Assembly: GCF_052115485.1 (NCBI RefSeq)
Contig: NZ_JBFRGU010000003.1
Location: forward strand, 393,657 to 457,656
DNA from: Microvirga sp052115485
Lineage (GTDB): Bacteria; Pseudomonadota; Alphaproteobacteria; Rhizobiales; Beijerinckiaceae
DNA length: 64,000 nucleotides
Direction of reading: 5' to 3'
The translations under genes were made by a program, and so were the position numbers. Under the pieces are notes generated by a model. It did not search any database and was not told the origin of the DNA. It saw nothing but the letters and a program-made list of their open reading frames with translations. Of the stretch, positions 17,417 to 24,451 are shown piece after piece. Every line of letters begins with the position of its first letter. The first letter of the stretch is position 1.

Positions 17417-17863
17417 TCAATCCAGCACCTTCTTCATGAAGAACCGAGGGTAGATCGGCGCGGGGCCCTCGATCTGTCCGAACACTTGAAAGCCAAATCG
17501 CTCATAGAACGGGCGCGCTTGGAAGTTGTAGGTCTCCAGCCAGATATGGTGGCAATTCTGGCGTCGAGCTGCTGTTTCGGCTGCATTCATCAGGCGCGAG
17601 CCAACGCCTTGGCCGCGCAAACTCGCCGGGACAATCAGCATCTCGATGTGAAAGCCGCCCCACCGCGACTGCGCCCAGAGGCCGCCAATGGGCTCGCCCG
17701 TCTTCGGATCCGGAATCAGGATGGCGAAGTCGTGGTTGTCCAGCACGCCGACCGACTCGACGGTGAAGCGGCGAAGAGGCGCCAGCAAGGCCTCGTAAGC
17801 GCTTGCTGGCGGTGCGTCCGTTTCGACGAGAACCGGCTCCATCGGCTTCGCGCCTGCTTCCAT
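17417..17863 (-). CDS. GNAT-family N-acetyltransferase
   Basis: The C-terminal acetyl-CoA fold is clear: HIEMLIVPASLRGQGVGSRLMNAAETAARRQNCHHIWLETYNFQARPFYERFGF, where RGQGVG is the pyrophosphate-binding motif A. The ATG at 17863 follows GGAG and is a reasonable start; 17842 is the next choice and an upstream extension to 17974 is less likely. The substrate is unknown. In the uninterrupted chromosome this gene would have lain just downstream of tRNA-Leu, before the island entered. Confidence 0.85.
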   Translation of the reverse strand: MEAGAKPMEPVLVETDAPPASAYEALLAPLRRFTVESVGVLDNHDFAILIPDPKTGEPIGGLWAQSRWGGFHIEMLIVPASLRGQGVGSRLMNAAETAARRQNCHHIWLETYNFQARPFYERFGFQVFGQIEGPAPIYPRFFMKKVLD

Positions 17864-17986
17864 CGCGTGTTTCTCCAGTTCATCCAAACTAGCACTGTGC
17901 AAAGGGAACGAACTATTCCCTGCAGCAGCGCTTCCGGCGTGAAGACACTCTATAGGGGAGCCATCGAGCTTCAAGATGATGGAATG

Positions 17987-18047
17987 ATGGTGCGGACGGC
18001 GGGGGTCGAACCCGCACGGGCATAGCCCGAGGGATTTTAAGTCCCTT
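17987..18047 (-). repeat. attL: 61-bp direct repeat of the tRNA-Leu 3' part
   Basis: These 61 bases are identical to 31773-31833, which include the CCA end and roughly the 3' two-thirds of the tRNA-Leu(UAA) gene. The match stops at the next base, where the tRNA 5' part is missing. This is the displaced att copy left by an integration event. The integrase gene starts within 150 bp of it. Confidence 0.93.
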
Positions 18048-18097
18048 TCTTAGAACCTGTGGTCTCCGCTAAGTATTTGAATACAATATATTAAAGA

Positions 18098-18111
18098 ATG
18101 CCATTTGGTAT
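18098..18111. promoter_or_regulatory. Degenerate island palindrome near the left end
   Basis: ATGCCATTTGGTAT agrees with the island palindrome (ATGCCAATTGGCAT) at 12 of 14 positions. It lies 51 bp inside the left att repeat. Nearby GTGGC and GCCAC half-sites (18125-18142) echo GCCACATGGTGGC at the right end. Confidence 0.4.
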
Positions 18112-18181
18112 AAATCACTTACGTTGTGGCAACAGAACGCCACTGCTTTTGTCACATTCCCTTCTTAGGAGATTGATCCCC

Positions 18182-19327
18182 TTACGCCGGGCGGGAGTCC
18201 TTGCGCGCCAAGGCTTTGTCCATTGCCACAACATTCGACACAGGCTCAGCGTCCTGCATGAACTTGCGGACCATCTGATCCGACTCTTTCCCAAACAGAT
18301 GAACGTAACGCTGACACACAGCCAGGGTCTTATGGCCTGACACCTTCATGATGTAGGAGGCTGATGCGCCACGCTCGGCCATCCGCGAACAGAACTCATG
18401 GCGCATCGCATGAGGAACGAAGTCTGAATCGTCCTCCAGGTCGAAATGCTCTCGCATCTTTGCCCACTGCACGTCGAATTTGCGCTTCGTCAGATTCCCA
18501 AAAAGCCTGTCCTTCGGACCCAAGCCTTCCTCGATCCGACGCTTCACCATGTCGAGCACGGGCTGTACCAGCGGTACCGGGCGGGATTTCCGGCTTTTGG
18601 TAATCGGGCCTGGAAAGAGGGCGACACCAGTCTCAAGATCGATGTCACGAATTTCTATGCGAAGGCTTTCCTCATTCCGGGAGCCCACATGGATGCTCCA
18701 CAGAATGAAATCTCCGATGTCTTCAAGGCCCATGCGTTCACACCAATTGAGCATTCGTGCCTCCAGCGATTTAGAAATACGGGCAATTCGTCCCTCCGAT
18801 TCCTTCTCCTTGTCCCACCTCGGACGGCTAGGGATGATCTGGAGGTCCACAGCCACGTTGAGGCACCGCCGGAGAGTGGAGAGCTTCCGGTTGAGGGTGG
18901 ACCCCATGTTTCCTTTGTCTTCAAGTGCCTTCTTCACCTTATTGATCGTGAACAGGTCGATCTTGGAGAGTTGTTTTGTGGGGCCAATGATCGTCGTGAC
19001 CTCCTTAGCGTTGGAGTACTGCTTTTCGCCACCACTCTGCTTTTTCCAGTAGTGCTCATAAACGTAATCGGCCATTTCCTGGACAGTGCGGGGCTTTCCA
19101 TCACTGACGGCCCGGTCACTCTTCTCCGGCTCCAGGCCCTGCTTGATGCGCTCTTCGGAATCGAGCCCCCAACGCTTCGCCTCCAGTTCCGTAGGGAAGT
19201 TACGCCGGTCTCGGCGGCTGTTGCCTGGGGTAGGGGTCCAGAAAACCGTAGTCTGATATGACGATCCACGGGGTTTCACGTGCCAGGAGACATTGATTTG
19301 GTTTTTCTGTTTATATGATCGGGCCAT
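18182..19327 (-). CDS. int: Tyrosine-type site-specific integrase
   Basis: This 381-aa recombinase has the catalytic residues of the family: an Arg near residue 210 in HVGSRNEESLRI, the H-x-x-R pair His306 and Arg309 in HAMRHEF, His332 in SGHKTLAV, and the nucleophile Tyr341 in RYVHLF. An N-terminal arm and SAM-like core-binding part precede them. It should integrate and excise the element at the tRNA-Leu att site, to which it is adjacent. The ATG follows an AAGGAG site five bases upstream. Confidence 0.95.
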   Translation of the reverse strand: MARSYKQKNQINVSWHVKPRGSSYQTTVFWTPTPGNSRRDRRNFPTELEAKRWGLDSEERIKQGLEPEKSDRAVSDGKPRTVQEMADYVYEHYWKKQSGGEKQYSNAKEVTTIIGPTKQLSKIDLFTINKVKKALEDKGNMGSTLNRKLSTLRRCLNVAVDLQIIPSRPRWDKEKESEGRIARISKSLEARMLNWCERMGLEDIGDFILWSIHVGSRNEESLRIEIRDIDLETGVALFPGPITKSRKSRPVPLVQPVLDMVKRRIEEGLGPKDRLFGNLTKRKFDVQWAKMREHFDLEDDSDFVPHAMRHEFCSRMAERGASASYIMKVSGHKTLAVCQRYVHLFGKESDQMVRKFMQDAEPVSNVVAMDKALARKDSRPA

Positions 19328-19379
19328 TCCAACTCCTTCTTCTGTGGCCTTGAAACGAGTTTACAGGGAACTTGTCTGA

Positions 19380-19853
19380 TTATTGCGCCTTCGTGCGGCG
19401 CTTTACCGGGCGTGGCTGCTCGTTCCGTAATCGAGCCTCTTTCTCCAGAGTTGCTGCTGCATCTCGCGCAGTTCTCCCAGGGTACTGATCGACCGTGCCA
19501 AAGATCGGAGAAAGGAGTTGCGCGACGCGGTGTTTACCCCGTTCAGTGAGAAACCAGAGCATTCTGCGTGGCTCGTTAGGGTCAGGAACGGCATCAATCA
19601 GGCCGAGACCTTGTTCGCCGTAGCGATTCTTCATTCCAAGATCGCCGAGGATGCGGTGCATTCCTGGCTGTGAAACGCCGATCTGACGTGCAAGCTCGTC
19701 CGCTGTAACGCCAAGCGTTCCGTAATCTGTTGCGATAGTAAGAAAGGTGATCAGGGAACCGAGAGAGACTCTCGGGCCGACCTCGGCATTGAGAGCCAGC
19801 AGGCCGGACAACAGGCTTTCTGCCTCCATCGGAGCAAATCGTTCAGTGGGCAT
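19380..19853 (-). CDS. MarR-like winged-helix transcriptional regulator
   Basis: This 157-aa protein has a winged-helix core with LGVTADELARQIGVSQPGMHRILGDLGMK as the helix-turn-helix and RRMLWFLTERGKHRVAQLL as the wing region, typical of MarR-type regulators. The ATG at 19853 follows AAGGAG ten bases upstream. A perfect 16-bp palindrome sits 29-44 bp upstream of it, in the likely promoter, which suggests autoregulation. It may also control excision, since related palindromes lie at both ends of the island. It is 53 bp upstream of the integrase gene on the same strand. Confidence 0.75.
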   Translation of the reverse strand: MPTERFAPMEAESLLSGLLALNAEVGPRVSLGSLITFLTIATDYGTLGVTADELARQIGVSQPGMHRILGDLGMKNRYGEQGLGLIDAVPDPNEPRRMLWFLTERGKHRVAQLLSPIFGTVDQYPGRTARDAAATLEKEARLRNEQPRPVKRRTKAQ

Positions 19854-19881
19854 TGCGGACAATCTCCTTCGTCTCCAAATA

Positions 19882-19897
19882 TATGCCAATTGGCATA
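19882..19897. promoter_or_regulatory. Perfect 16-bp palindrome, likely operator
   Basis: TATGCCAATTGGCATA is a perfect palindrome upstream of the winged-helix regulator gene. Related palindromes are at 31711-31732 and, weaker, at 18098-18111. The same-sequence occurrence at the two island ends and the regulator promoter supports a shared DNA-binding protein, although that is inference. Confidence 0.7.
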
Positions 19898-20066
19898 GAT
19901 AGAGTCAAGCCTGAGAGATTGGTGATGGGGCACTGAAAGTTGATGTGGATGTAAAACAGATATGTAGGTGAGAGCAGAGTACCTACTACTGAAATCGCGA
20001 CGCTCTCTGAGGAAAGCCTTTTTGAAGCGCCGGTAAAATATAAGTTAGCCGCCGGTCTCTTTCATA

Positions 20067-20321
20067 TCAGGTTGGCAAAGCTCCATATTTGGCCTGCTCA
20101 ATGGCTTCGACAATGTCATTGGGGAGTTCACCGGCTTTATAGACTTGGCGCTCTCGTAGCGTCAGGCGCTTGTAGTGCTCCAAGTCTCGTGCTGACAGAT
20201 AGGCTCCAATTGTTTGACCATCACTCGTCACTTGAATGACTTTGCCAGAATTGGCATGCTGCTGATAAGTCTCAAAATTCTTGCAGAACTCTGACGCTGC
20301 AACGCTGACGTATTCGGTCAC
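20067..20321 (-). CDS. Phd/YefM-like antitoxin without a recognisable toxin
   Basis: This 84-aa protein resembles Phd-type antitoxins: VSVAASEFCKNFETYQQHANSGKVIQVTSDGQTIGAYLSARDLEHY matches the N-terminal DNA-binding fold. The GTG at 20321 follows AAGGAT seven bases upstream; a longer TTG start is possible but lacks a site. No RelE-, Doc- or VapC-like toxin lies next to it, and the gap to the regulator on the left is too short for one. It is downstream of the XRE gene. Confidence 0.65.
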   Translation of the reverse strand: MTEYVSVAASEFCKNFETYQQHANSGKVIQVTSDGQTIGAYLSARDLEHYKRLTLRERQVYKAGELPNDIVEAIEQAKYGALPT

Positions 20322-20370
20322 GAAAGAATCCTTGCTATGCGTCAAGTCACAGGGCGTACGGCGCAGTATC

Positions 20371-20601
20371 TCAAGTTTCTTCAACAAGCTGACTGACTGT
20401 CACACCTAGTGCCTTGGAAACATGCCACAGCGTCTTAATCGTCACGTTCCATGAGCCGTTCTCTAGGCGACTGATATACGCCTGATCGAACCACTCGTCT
20501 GGTGCGCCATCCTTCAATTTCTTGACAAGCTCTTCCTGCGAGAGCTTGGCAGCGAGGCGGTACTTTCTGACGTTTCGTCCTACAGCGCGCTGGATATCCA
20601 T
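20371..20601 (-). CDS. XRE-family transcriptional regulator
   Basis: This 76-aa protein has one helix-turn-helix domain: NVRKYRLAAKLSQEELVKKL, then FDQAYISRLENGSWNVTIKTLWHVSKALGVTVSQL. It is probably a repressor acting on the Phd-like gene that follows or on the divergent membrane protein gene. The gene is short, as is usual for small HTH_3 regulators in mobile elements. Confidence 0.85.
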   Translation of the reverse strand: MDIQRAVGRNVRKYRLAAKLSQEELVKKLKDGAPDEWFDQAYISRLENGSWNVTIKTLWHVSKALGVTVSQLVEET

Positions 20602-20628
20602 GCGCAGGAACGAAGCTCAGGGTCAGAA

Positions 20629-20657
20629 TTGACACCATGTTATATACTACATAGTTT
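20629..20657 (+). promoter_or_regulatory. Candidate promoter in the divergent XRE-membrane protein gap
   Basis: TTGACA at 20629-20634 and TAGTTT at 20652-20657 are spaced 17 bp and would drive the plus-strand membrane protein gene. The region is AT-rich and lies 28 bp from the XRE start, so the XRE protein may repress it. This is a sequence match only. Confidence 0.4.
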
Positions 20658-20697
20658 AATCGCAACATTGATTCACATTAGGCTTAGGGCAGGCTTC

Positions 20698-21471
20698 GTG
20701 AGCAGCTTCTGGATCGTCTTTATCGCTCAAGTCAGCATCGTCGGTATCGTGATCGTTCTCTGGCAGAGAAATTCCGGGCTCAGTGAAGTGTTGTCCGGGG
20801 GTATCCTGATGCTGTTTGCATTCGGTTTCATCATCCTCAACATGAGCAACCTGACGCAAGCGGAACGCGATCACTGGCTTCTCAAGCCTATCCGGCTCAT
20901 TGGGATCGGAGATCGCTCCACCACCAAAGCTCCCGCAACCGCTCTGGCTCCTGTACCTGGAGGTGCGCCATCCAAGGCCAATGCTTTTCAAAATGCGTAT
21001 GGAAGTTCGCAGAGAGAGTTCGAGACTAAGAGAGCCGACTTCGCCCAGCAATACGTAACAGCAGTAAACGAGATCAAAAAATCGGCAGTTTGGAATGCCG
21101 CTAATGAGTGGACGATCAACTTCGCCAAGCAACAGAGCCTAACTGCTAACAAGTGGATTGCGCGTGTGGCTAAAATCTCCACCGACCAAGGCGGGGGCAA
21201 AGCCGATGTCGAACTCGTCTCCGACTACGCAGGTATGAACATCACGTACAGAGCCGCTGGCAGTTCGAGCCTGAAATCGGGCACGCTGGTCTACAACAAA
21301 CTGGCGGAACTCAGCCTCGGAGACATCGTTGAGTTCGATGCACTGTTTCGCGAGTCCTCCAAGAAGGGCTTTGACGAAGATTCCTGGACCGAGAGAGGGT
21401 CTCTGGAACAACCGGCATTCAGGATCAATCTGACCGATATTCGAAAGCTTGCGGACAAATCGGGTAGTTAA
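20698..21471 (+). CDS. Membrane-anchored protein of unknown function
   Basis: This protein of about 257 aa has two predicted transmembrane helices near the N-terminus (FWIVFIAQVSIVGIVIVLW and LSGGILMLFAFGFIIL), then a charged linker and a soluble domain with alternating hydrophobic strands (ADVELVSDYAGMNITYRAAG... LSLGDIVEFDALFRESSKKGFDEDSW). I do not recognise the domain. GTG at 20698 with AGGGCAGG upstream is my preferred start; TTG at 20629 or 20668 are alternatives. Its stop overlaps the convergent DUF6492-like gene. Confidence 0.6.
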   Translation: MSSFWIVFIAQVSIVGIVIVLWQRNSGLSEVLSGGILMLFAFGFIILNMSNLTQAERDHWLLKPIRLIGIGDRSTTKAPATALAPVPGGAPSKANAFQNAYGSSQREFETKRADFAQQYVTAVNEIKKSAVWNAANEWTINFAKQQSLTANKWIARVAKISTDQGGGKADVELVSDYAGMNITYRAAGSSSLKSGTLVYNKLAELSLGDIVEFDALFRESSKKGFDEDSWTERGSLEQPAFRINLTDIRKLADKSGS

Positions 21472-22397
21472 CGCTTATCCAGCAGGAAATCCTCGGCTTC
21501 AGACCTCTCCTGGATCAGGTTCATATCGCACCAGAAACTTCCAACTGCGCCGATCTGACCCGTTGTAAGTTCGGGAATGGCGCGATGGTGTATGCTTGAC
21601 AGCTTAAAGCGCGGAAGTGAGCGCAAGTCAGACAACAACCATTCAAGGGAAATGGATGGATCGCGGATATCGCTAGGCCACCACCCATTGGCAATGCTCC
21701 AATCCAAATGGAAGTGCTCCTCTAATTGAGAGCATTGTGAAAGACTGTAGCCCACCAACAAGTAGAGTTCCGTAACCCGCTCTGAAGCAGGACGGGTTAG
21801 AAACCATTCGTATGCAGAGAGATTCTCTCGGCGCTCAATTTCGTCAAGTGTTGCCGTTACGGCATGTGTTGGAAAAACAAATGGTGTCGTCGCGAAGGGC
21901 TGAGGGCGGTAGGAGGCTGGATTTACCTCGAAGTAGCGCAGGCTGTTGGAAAACTCCGCTTCCAGGCCGCGACTAACATCGTGGGACATAATGGGGCGGC
22001 TATCCTCACAGACGAAGTCTCTGAACCTGACAGAGCGGATGAAGTGGTTCTTTCCATCAAGAACGACCGTGTAGGGCTCACTGATTTTGTGAAATGCTAC
22101 CAGTTTCAAGGCTTGTTGTCGTCGCCAGCCATCTAGCCCGACATCAGAGGAGTGGGTTGGAGCCGTTTCCTCGAATGCATGGATTGAAACTAGATGAGCT
22201 AGATGGCCGAACTCAGGAAGGACCTGCTCGGAAACGTACCGGATGAATTCCGTGGTACTTCCGCGATCAATTACGAGATGTATCGATCCAACACAGTCTG
22301 GATCAACAAACTTGCTGAAGGAGCGTGCCTGGAGCCGGAGCATACCAGCCTCGGCTCCAAAGCAGATCGTCAGGAAAGCAAGCTTCTGATGGGACAT
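21468..22397 (-). CDS. DUF6492-like, putative glycosyltransferase
   Basis: This 309-aa protein resembles the DUF6492 family, glycosyltransferase-like proteins of the GT-A type. It begins LAFLTICFGAEAGMLRLQARSFSKF, shows a VVLDGKNHFI segment where GT-A enzymes carry the metal/sugar site, and has an ERVTELYLLVGY segment characteristic of the family. The ATG at 22397 gives a natural start; a longer frame to 22457 is possible. A role in surface sugar synthesis is inference. It is odd cargo for an island otherwise devoted to DNA metabolism. Confidence 0.5.
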   Translation of the reverse strand: MSHQKLAFLTICFGAEAGMLRLQARSFSKFVDPDCVGSIHLVIDRGSTTEFIRYVSEQVLPEFGHLAHLVSIHAFEETAPTHSSDVGLDGWRRQQALKLVAFHKISEPYTVVLDGKNHFIRSVRFRDFVCEDSRPIMSHDVSRGLEAEFSNSLRYFEVNPASYRPQPFATTPFVFPTHAVTATLDEIERRENLSAYEWFLTRPASERVTELYLLVGYSLSQCSQLEEHFHLDWSIANGWWPSDIRDPSISLEWLLSDLRSLPRFKLSSIHHRAIPELTTGQIGAVGSFWCDMNLIQERSEAEDFLLDKR

Positions 22398-22502
22398 GCC
22401 CTTATTTATGGGCCGAGAGAGTGCGGTTCCGCCCAGCCAGCACCCACTGATTAGCATGGCCCAATCATTCTAGCGATGACTGGGCCAGGATAGCCAATTC
22501 GA

Positions 22503-23123
22503 TTAGAGCTTCACACGCACATCGATCTCAATCAGTTCCGGCTGAACTCCCATGTGCTCCGCGAGCATGGCTTTCACCCGTTCCATGATCCCAGGCTCGT
22601 GGCTTGGCTCTGCCAAAGCAGCAGATGATGTAGAAGTTGCGGAGTTAGCCGCTTTGCTGCCGCTTACTTCGACAGTCTCGGACCATAGAGCTTTTTCCTG
22701 GAACCCGGAGCCGGTTAGCCGCCATCCGTCTTCATATTCAGGGTTCACCCAGGATGGTATATGCTCTCTGCCTCGCTCGACCTTCGCCTTATGGTTCGCC
22801 TCAAACGCGTCCAAGACTGTTGATTTGTCGAACATTGAAATCCGCACCTTCGACGGTTCATCTTGACTCCGGCAGGCATGGATTACGCGGTCAGCATCAC
22901 TCAGTACAAAATACGAGCCATCTGGGGCGCGTGTGAAGGAGATTCTCCCTCCTGTAGTTGTTTTGATCGCGCAAGCCAGCTTCTCACGGCCTTTCTCGAC
23001 TATCACTCGGGAATATCTTGGTACCCCTGATCCGGAAGCCGTGTTGGTGACCGTGTATCCCTTCTCCTCTAGCAGCCGCACAACTGCCAGTCGGATATCA
23101 TCATCTTTAATCCAATCAGCCAT
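22503..23123 (-). CDS. Unrecognised island protein
   Basis: This 206-aa protein has an N-terminal module with a winged-helix or nuclease-like look (IRLAVVRLLEEKGYTVTNTAS, then VIVEKGREKLACAIKTTTGGRISF with a possible beta-strand core) and a linker rich in Ser and Ala. The C-terminus (GIMERVKAMLAEHMGVQPELIEIDVRV) looks helical then strand-like. I do not recognise a family. The start codon at 23123 lies 33 bp from a palindrome TAGTTTAAACTA followed by AACTTT, which may be its operator. Confidence 0.6.
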   Translation of the reverse strand: MADWIKDDDIRLAVVRLLEEKGYTVTNTASGSGVPRYSRVIVEKGREKLACAIKTTTGGRISFTRAPDGSYFVLSDADRVIHACRSQDEPSKVRISMFDKSTVLDAFEANHKAKVERGREHIPSWVNPEYEDGWRLTGSGFQEKALWSETVEVSGSKAANSATSTSSAALAEPSHEPGIMERVKAMLAEHMGVQPELIEIDVRVKL

Positions 23124-23422
23124 TTTTAGCCCTCTCTGGATGGCAGGTTCTTTCCTAGTTTAAACTAACTTTAACTGTCAACTGCGGATGAGGGTGAAAA
23201 TGAGGTTTAAAGCGGTTGAGCTTAGATTCGAATTTCTACCTGGAAGAAAGAACTGATTGAAACAGGCCGCTTCGTAGCATGTCCGCTCTAGCTGTCTTGC
23301 TTGGGTAAAGCCTGACGATCCACCATCATGAGACAGCTTGAGTGTCTTATTTGGATTGAATTGTGATTTATGAGACGGTAGAAGGGAACGGTCTAAACCT
23401 AAACGAGACAGATGGAGGGATC
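23124..23422. other. Intergenic gap with operator-like palindrome
   Basis: The 299-bp gap separates the divergent unknown gene and the serine recombinase gene. The palindrome TAGTTTAAACTA (23156-23167) overlaps AAACTAACTTT (23162-23172), a motif seen again at 26244-26524. No further gene or RNA was recognised. Confidence 0.5.
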
Positions 23423-23989
23423 GTGGGCAAGGTTCTTGGGTACGGTCGAATTAGTTCAAGTGATGGGCAGGATGTCGCCTCCCAAAAGGCGGCCTTGGAG
23501 CAGCATGGAGCGGTGGTGGTTTTTTCGGAAACCGGCAATGGGTCTAAGCTCGATGGCCGGGATCAACTGGAAGCCGCTATCCGTCTCCTGGAAAAAGGGG
23601 ATACCTTGCTGGCCCTGCACCCAGACCGAGTTGCCAGAGATACGGGCGATCTTCTCACGGTCGCCAAGCGCGTTGTCGAGAAAGGTGCGGTACTCCGCAT
23701 CGTTGATCCAGCAATCATCTTTGATGGCACTGACATCATGGCTGAGATGATGCTGACGCTCTTTGGCCTTGTGGGTTCCCTTGAAAAGTATTTTCTGAAG
23801 GCCAGACAGCGCCGGGGCATTGAGGCCGCGAAAGTCAAGGGAATTTATAAGGGCAGACCGGCCTCTATCGACCCTGTCAAAGTGCGTGAACTTCGGAATC
23901 AGGGCCTTGGGGCCTCTGCGATTGCTAGGCGGCTTCAGATTGGAAGAGCCAGTGTCTATCGAACCCTCAAAGAGGAGGCAGGAGCGTGA
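23423..23989 (+). CDS. Serine recombinase (resolvase/invertase family)
   Basis: This 188-aa recombinase has the N-terminal catalytic domain starting VLGYGRISSSDGQDVASQ, with the nucleophile Ser in the RIS motif, and the downstream conserved HPDRVARDTGDLL and EKYFLKARQRRGI region. A C-terminal resolvase helix-turn-helix reads GASAIARRLQIGRASVYRTL. GTG at 23423 follows GGAGGG, so the start is probably there, with a GTG at 23363 as an alternative. It could resolve cointegrates or multimers, or invert a segment, of the island. It overlaps the next small ORF. Confidence 0.85.
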   Translation: MGKVLGYGRISSSDGQDVASQKAALEQHGAVVVFSETGNGSKLDGRDQLEAAIRLLEKGDTLLALHPDRVARDTGDLLTVAKRVVEKGAVLRIVDPAIIFDGTDIMAEMMLTLFGLVGSLEKYFLKARQRRGIEAAKVKGIYKGRPASIDPVKVRELRNQGLGASAIARRLQIGRASVYRTLKEEAGA

Positions 23990-24192
23990 TGCTCTCGAAC
24001 GAAGAACAGATCGACAGCAACCGTTTTGCGCTGCCGCCAGCTACATTACCTGCTGTAGCTGCTTGGCTAAACGAAGCCATGCTCGCCGGAAGCTTTACTA
24101 TACGAGAGGACGCCTCGGTGGAGTTCGAGCATCTGAGTGACGAGGTGCTTTTTATGCTGGCCTGGGGCGCGGTTAGAGCCAAGCCAACATGA
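23989..24192 (+). CDS. Small protein following the serine recombinase
   Basis: This 67-aa protein begins with an ATG overlapping the recombinase stop (TGATG), so it is translationally coupled to it. It is predicted to be helical (ATLPAVAAWLNEAMLAGSF, then SDEVLFMLAWGAVRAKPT) and has no known domain. It ends in a 20-bp overlap with the convergent Rep gene. It could be a recombinase partner or unrelated. Confidence 0.5.
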   Translation: MLSNEEQIDSNRFALPPATLPAVAAWLNEAMLAGSFTIREDASVEFEHLSDEVLFMLAWGAVRAKPT

Positions 24193-24451
24193 GCATCATT
24201 CGCTCTGTGTCGTCGCGAGGACAGATGACGCAATAATGCTTAGAGCCAACAGCGTGATGATCAAGTTTCACGCCGTGTTCAGCACACCAGTCCAGAAGTT
24301 CGTTGGCATTGGCCGTAAAGGGCTTCTGGCTGTCATCCCCCCTTAACCATGAAAGTGGTGTTATAAGGGCCAGCGAAAGCCCAGCCAGGGGTATATCTAT
24401 CAGTAAGTCCCTCTCAGGGTAGGAACTGAGCAGGTTCAGAATTGCACTCAT
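24173..24451 (-). CDS. Possible internal-start protein (C-terminal part of Rep)
   Basis: An ATG at 24451 lies in the Rep frame and overlaps the TGA of the coiled-coil ORF in an ATGA arrangement. It would give a 92-aa protein (MSAILNLLSSYPERDLL...), with a predicted hydrophobic segment and Cys residues in DWCAEHGV and YCVIC. The same residues are the C-terminus of the long Rep frame. This could be an in-frame restart like gene X inside gene II of filamentous phages, or merely the Rep tail. Confidence 0.4.
   Translation of the reverse strand: MSAILNLLSSYPERDLLIDIPLAGLSLALITPLSWLRGDDSQKPFTANANELLDWCAEHGVKLDHHAVGSKHYCVICPRDDTERMMLMLAWL

Noticed and set aside
18001..18060. A second complete tRNA-Leu gene at the left end of the island
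   Set aside because: Only the 3' part is present. The 5' acceptor arm and D-arm are missing after 18047, so it is an att remnant.
20240..20257. TTGCCAGAATTGGCAT as another copy of the island palindrome
   Set aside because: It lies inside the Phd-like coding sequence and matches imperfectly, so it may reflect codons rather than an operator. A similar partial match at 25742-25757 was rejected for the same reason.
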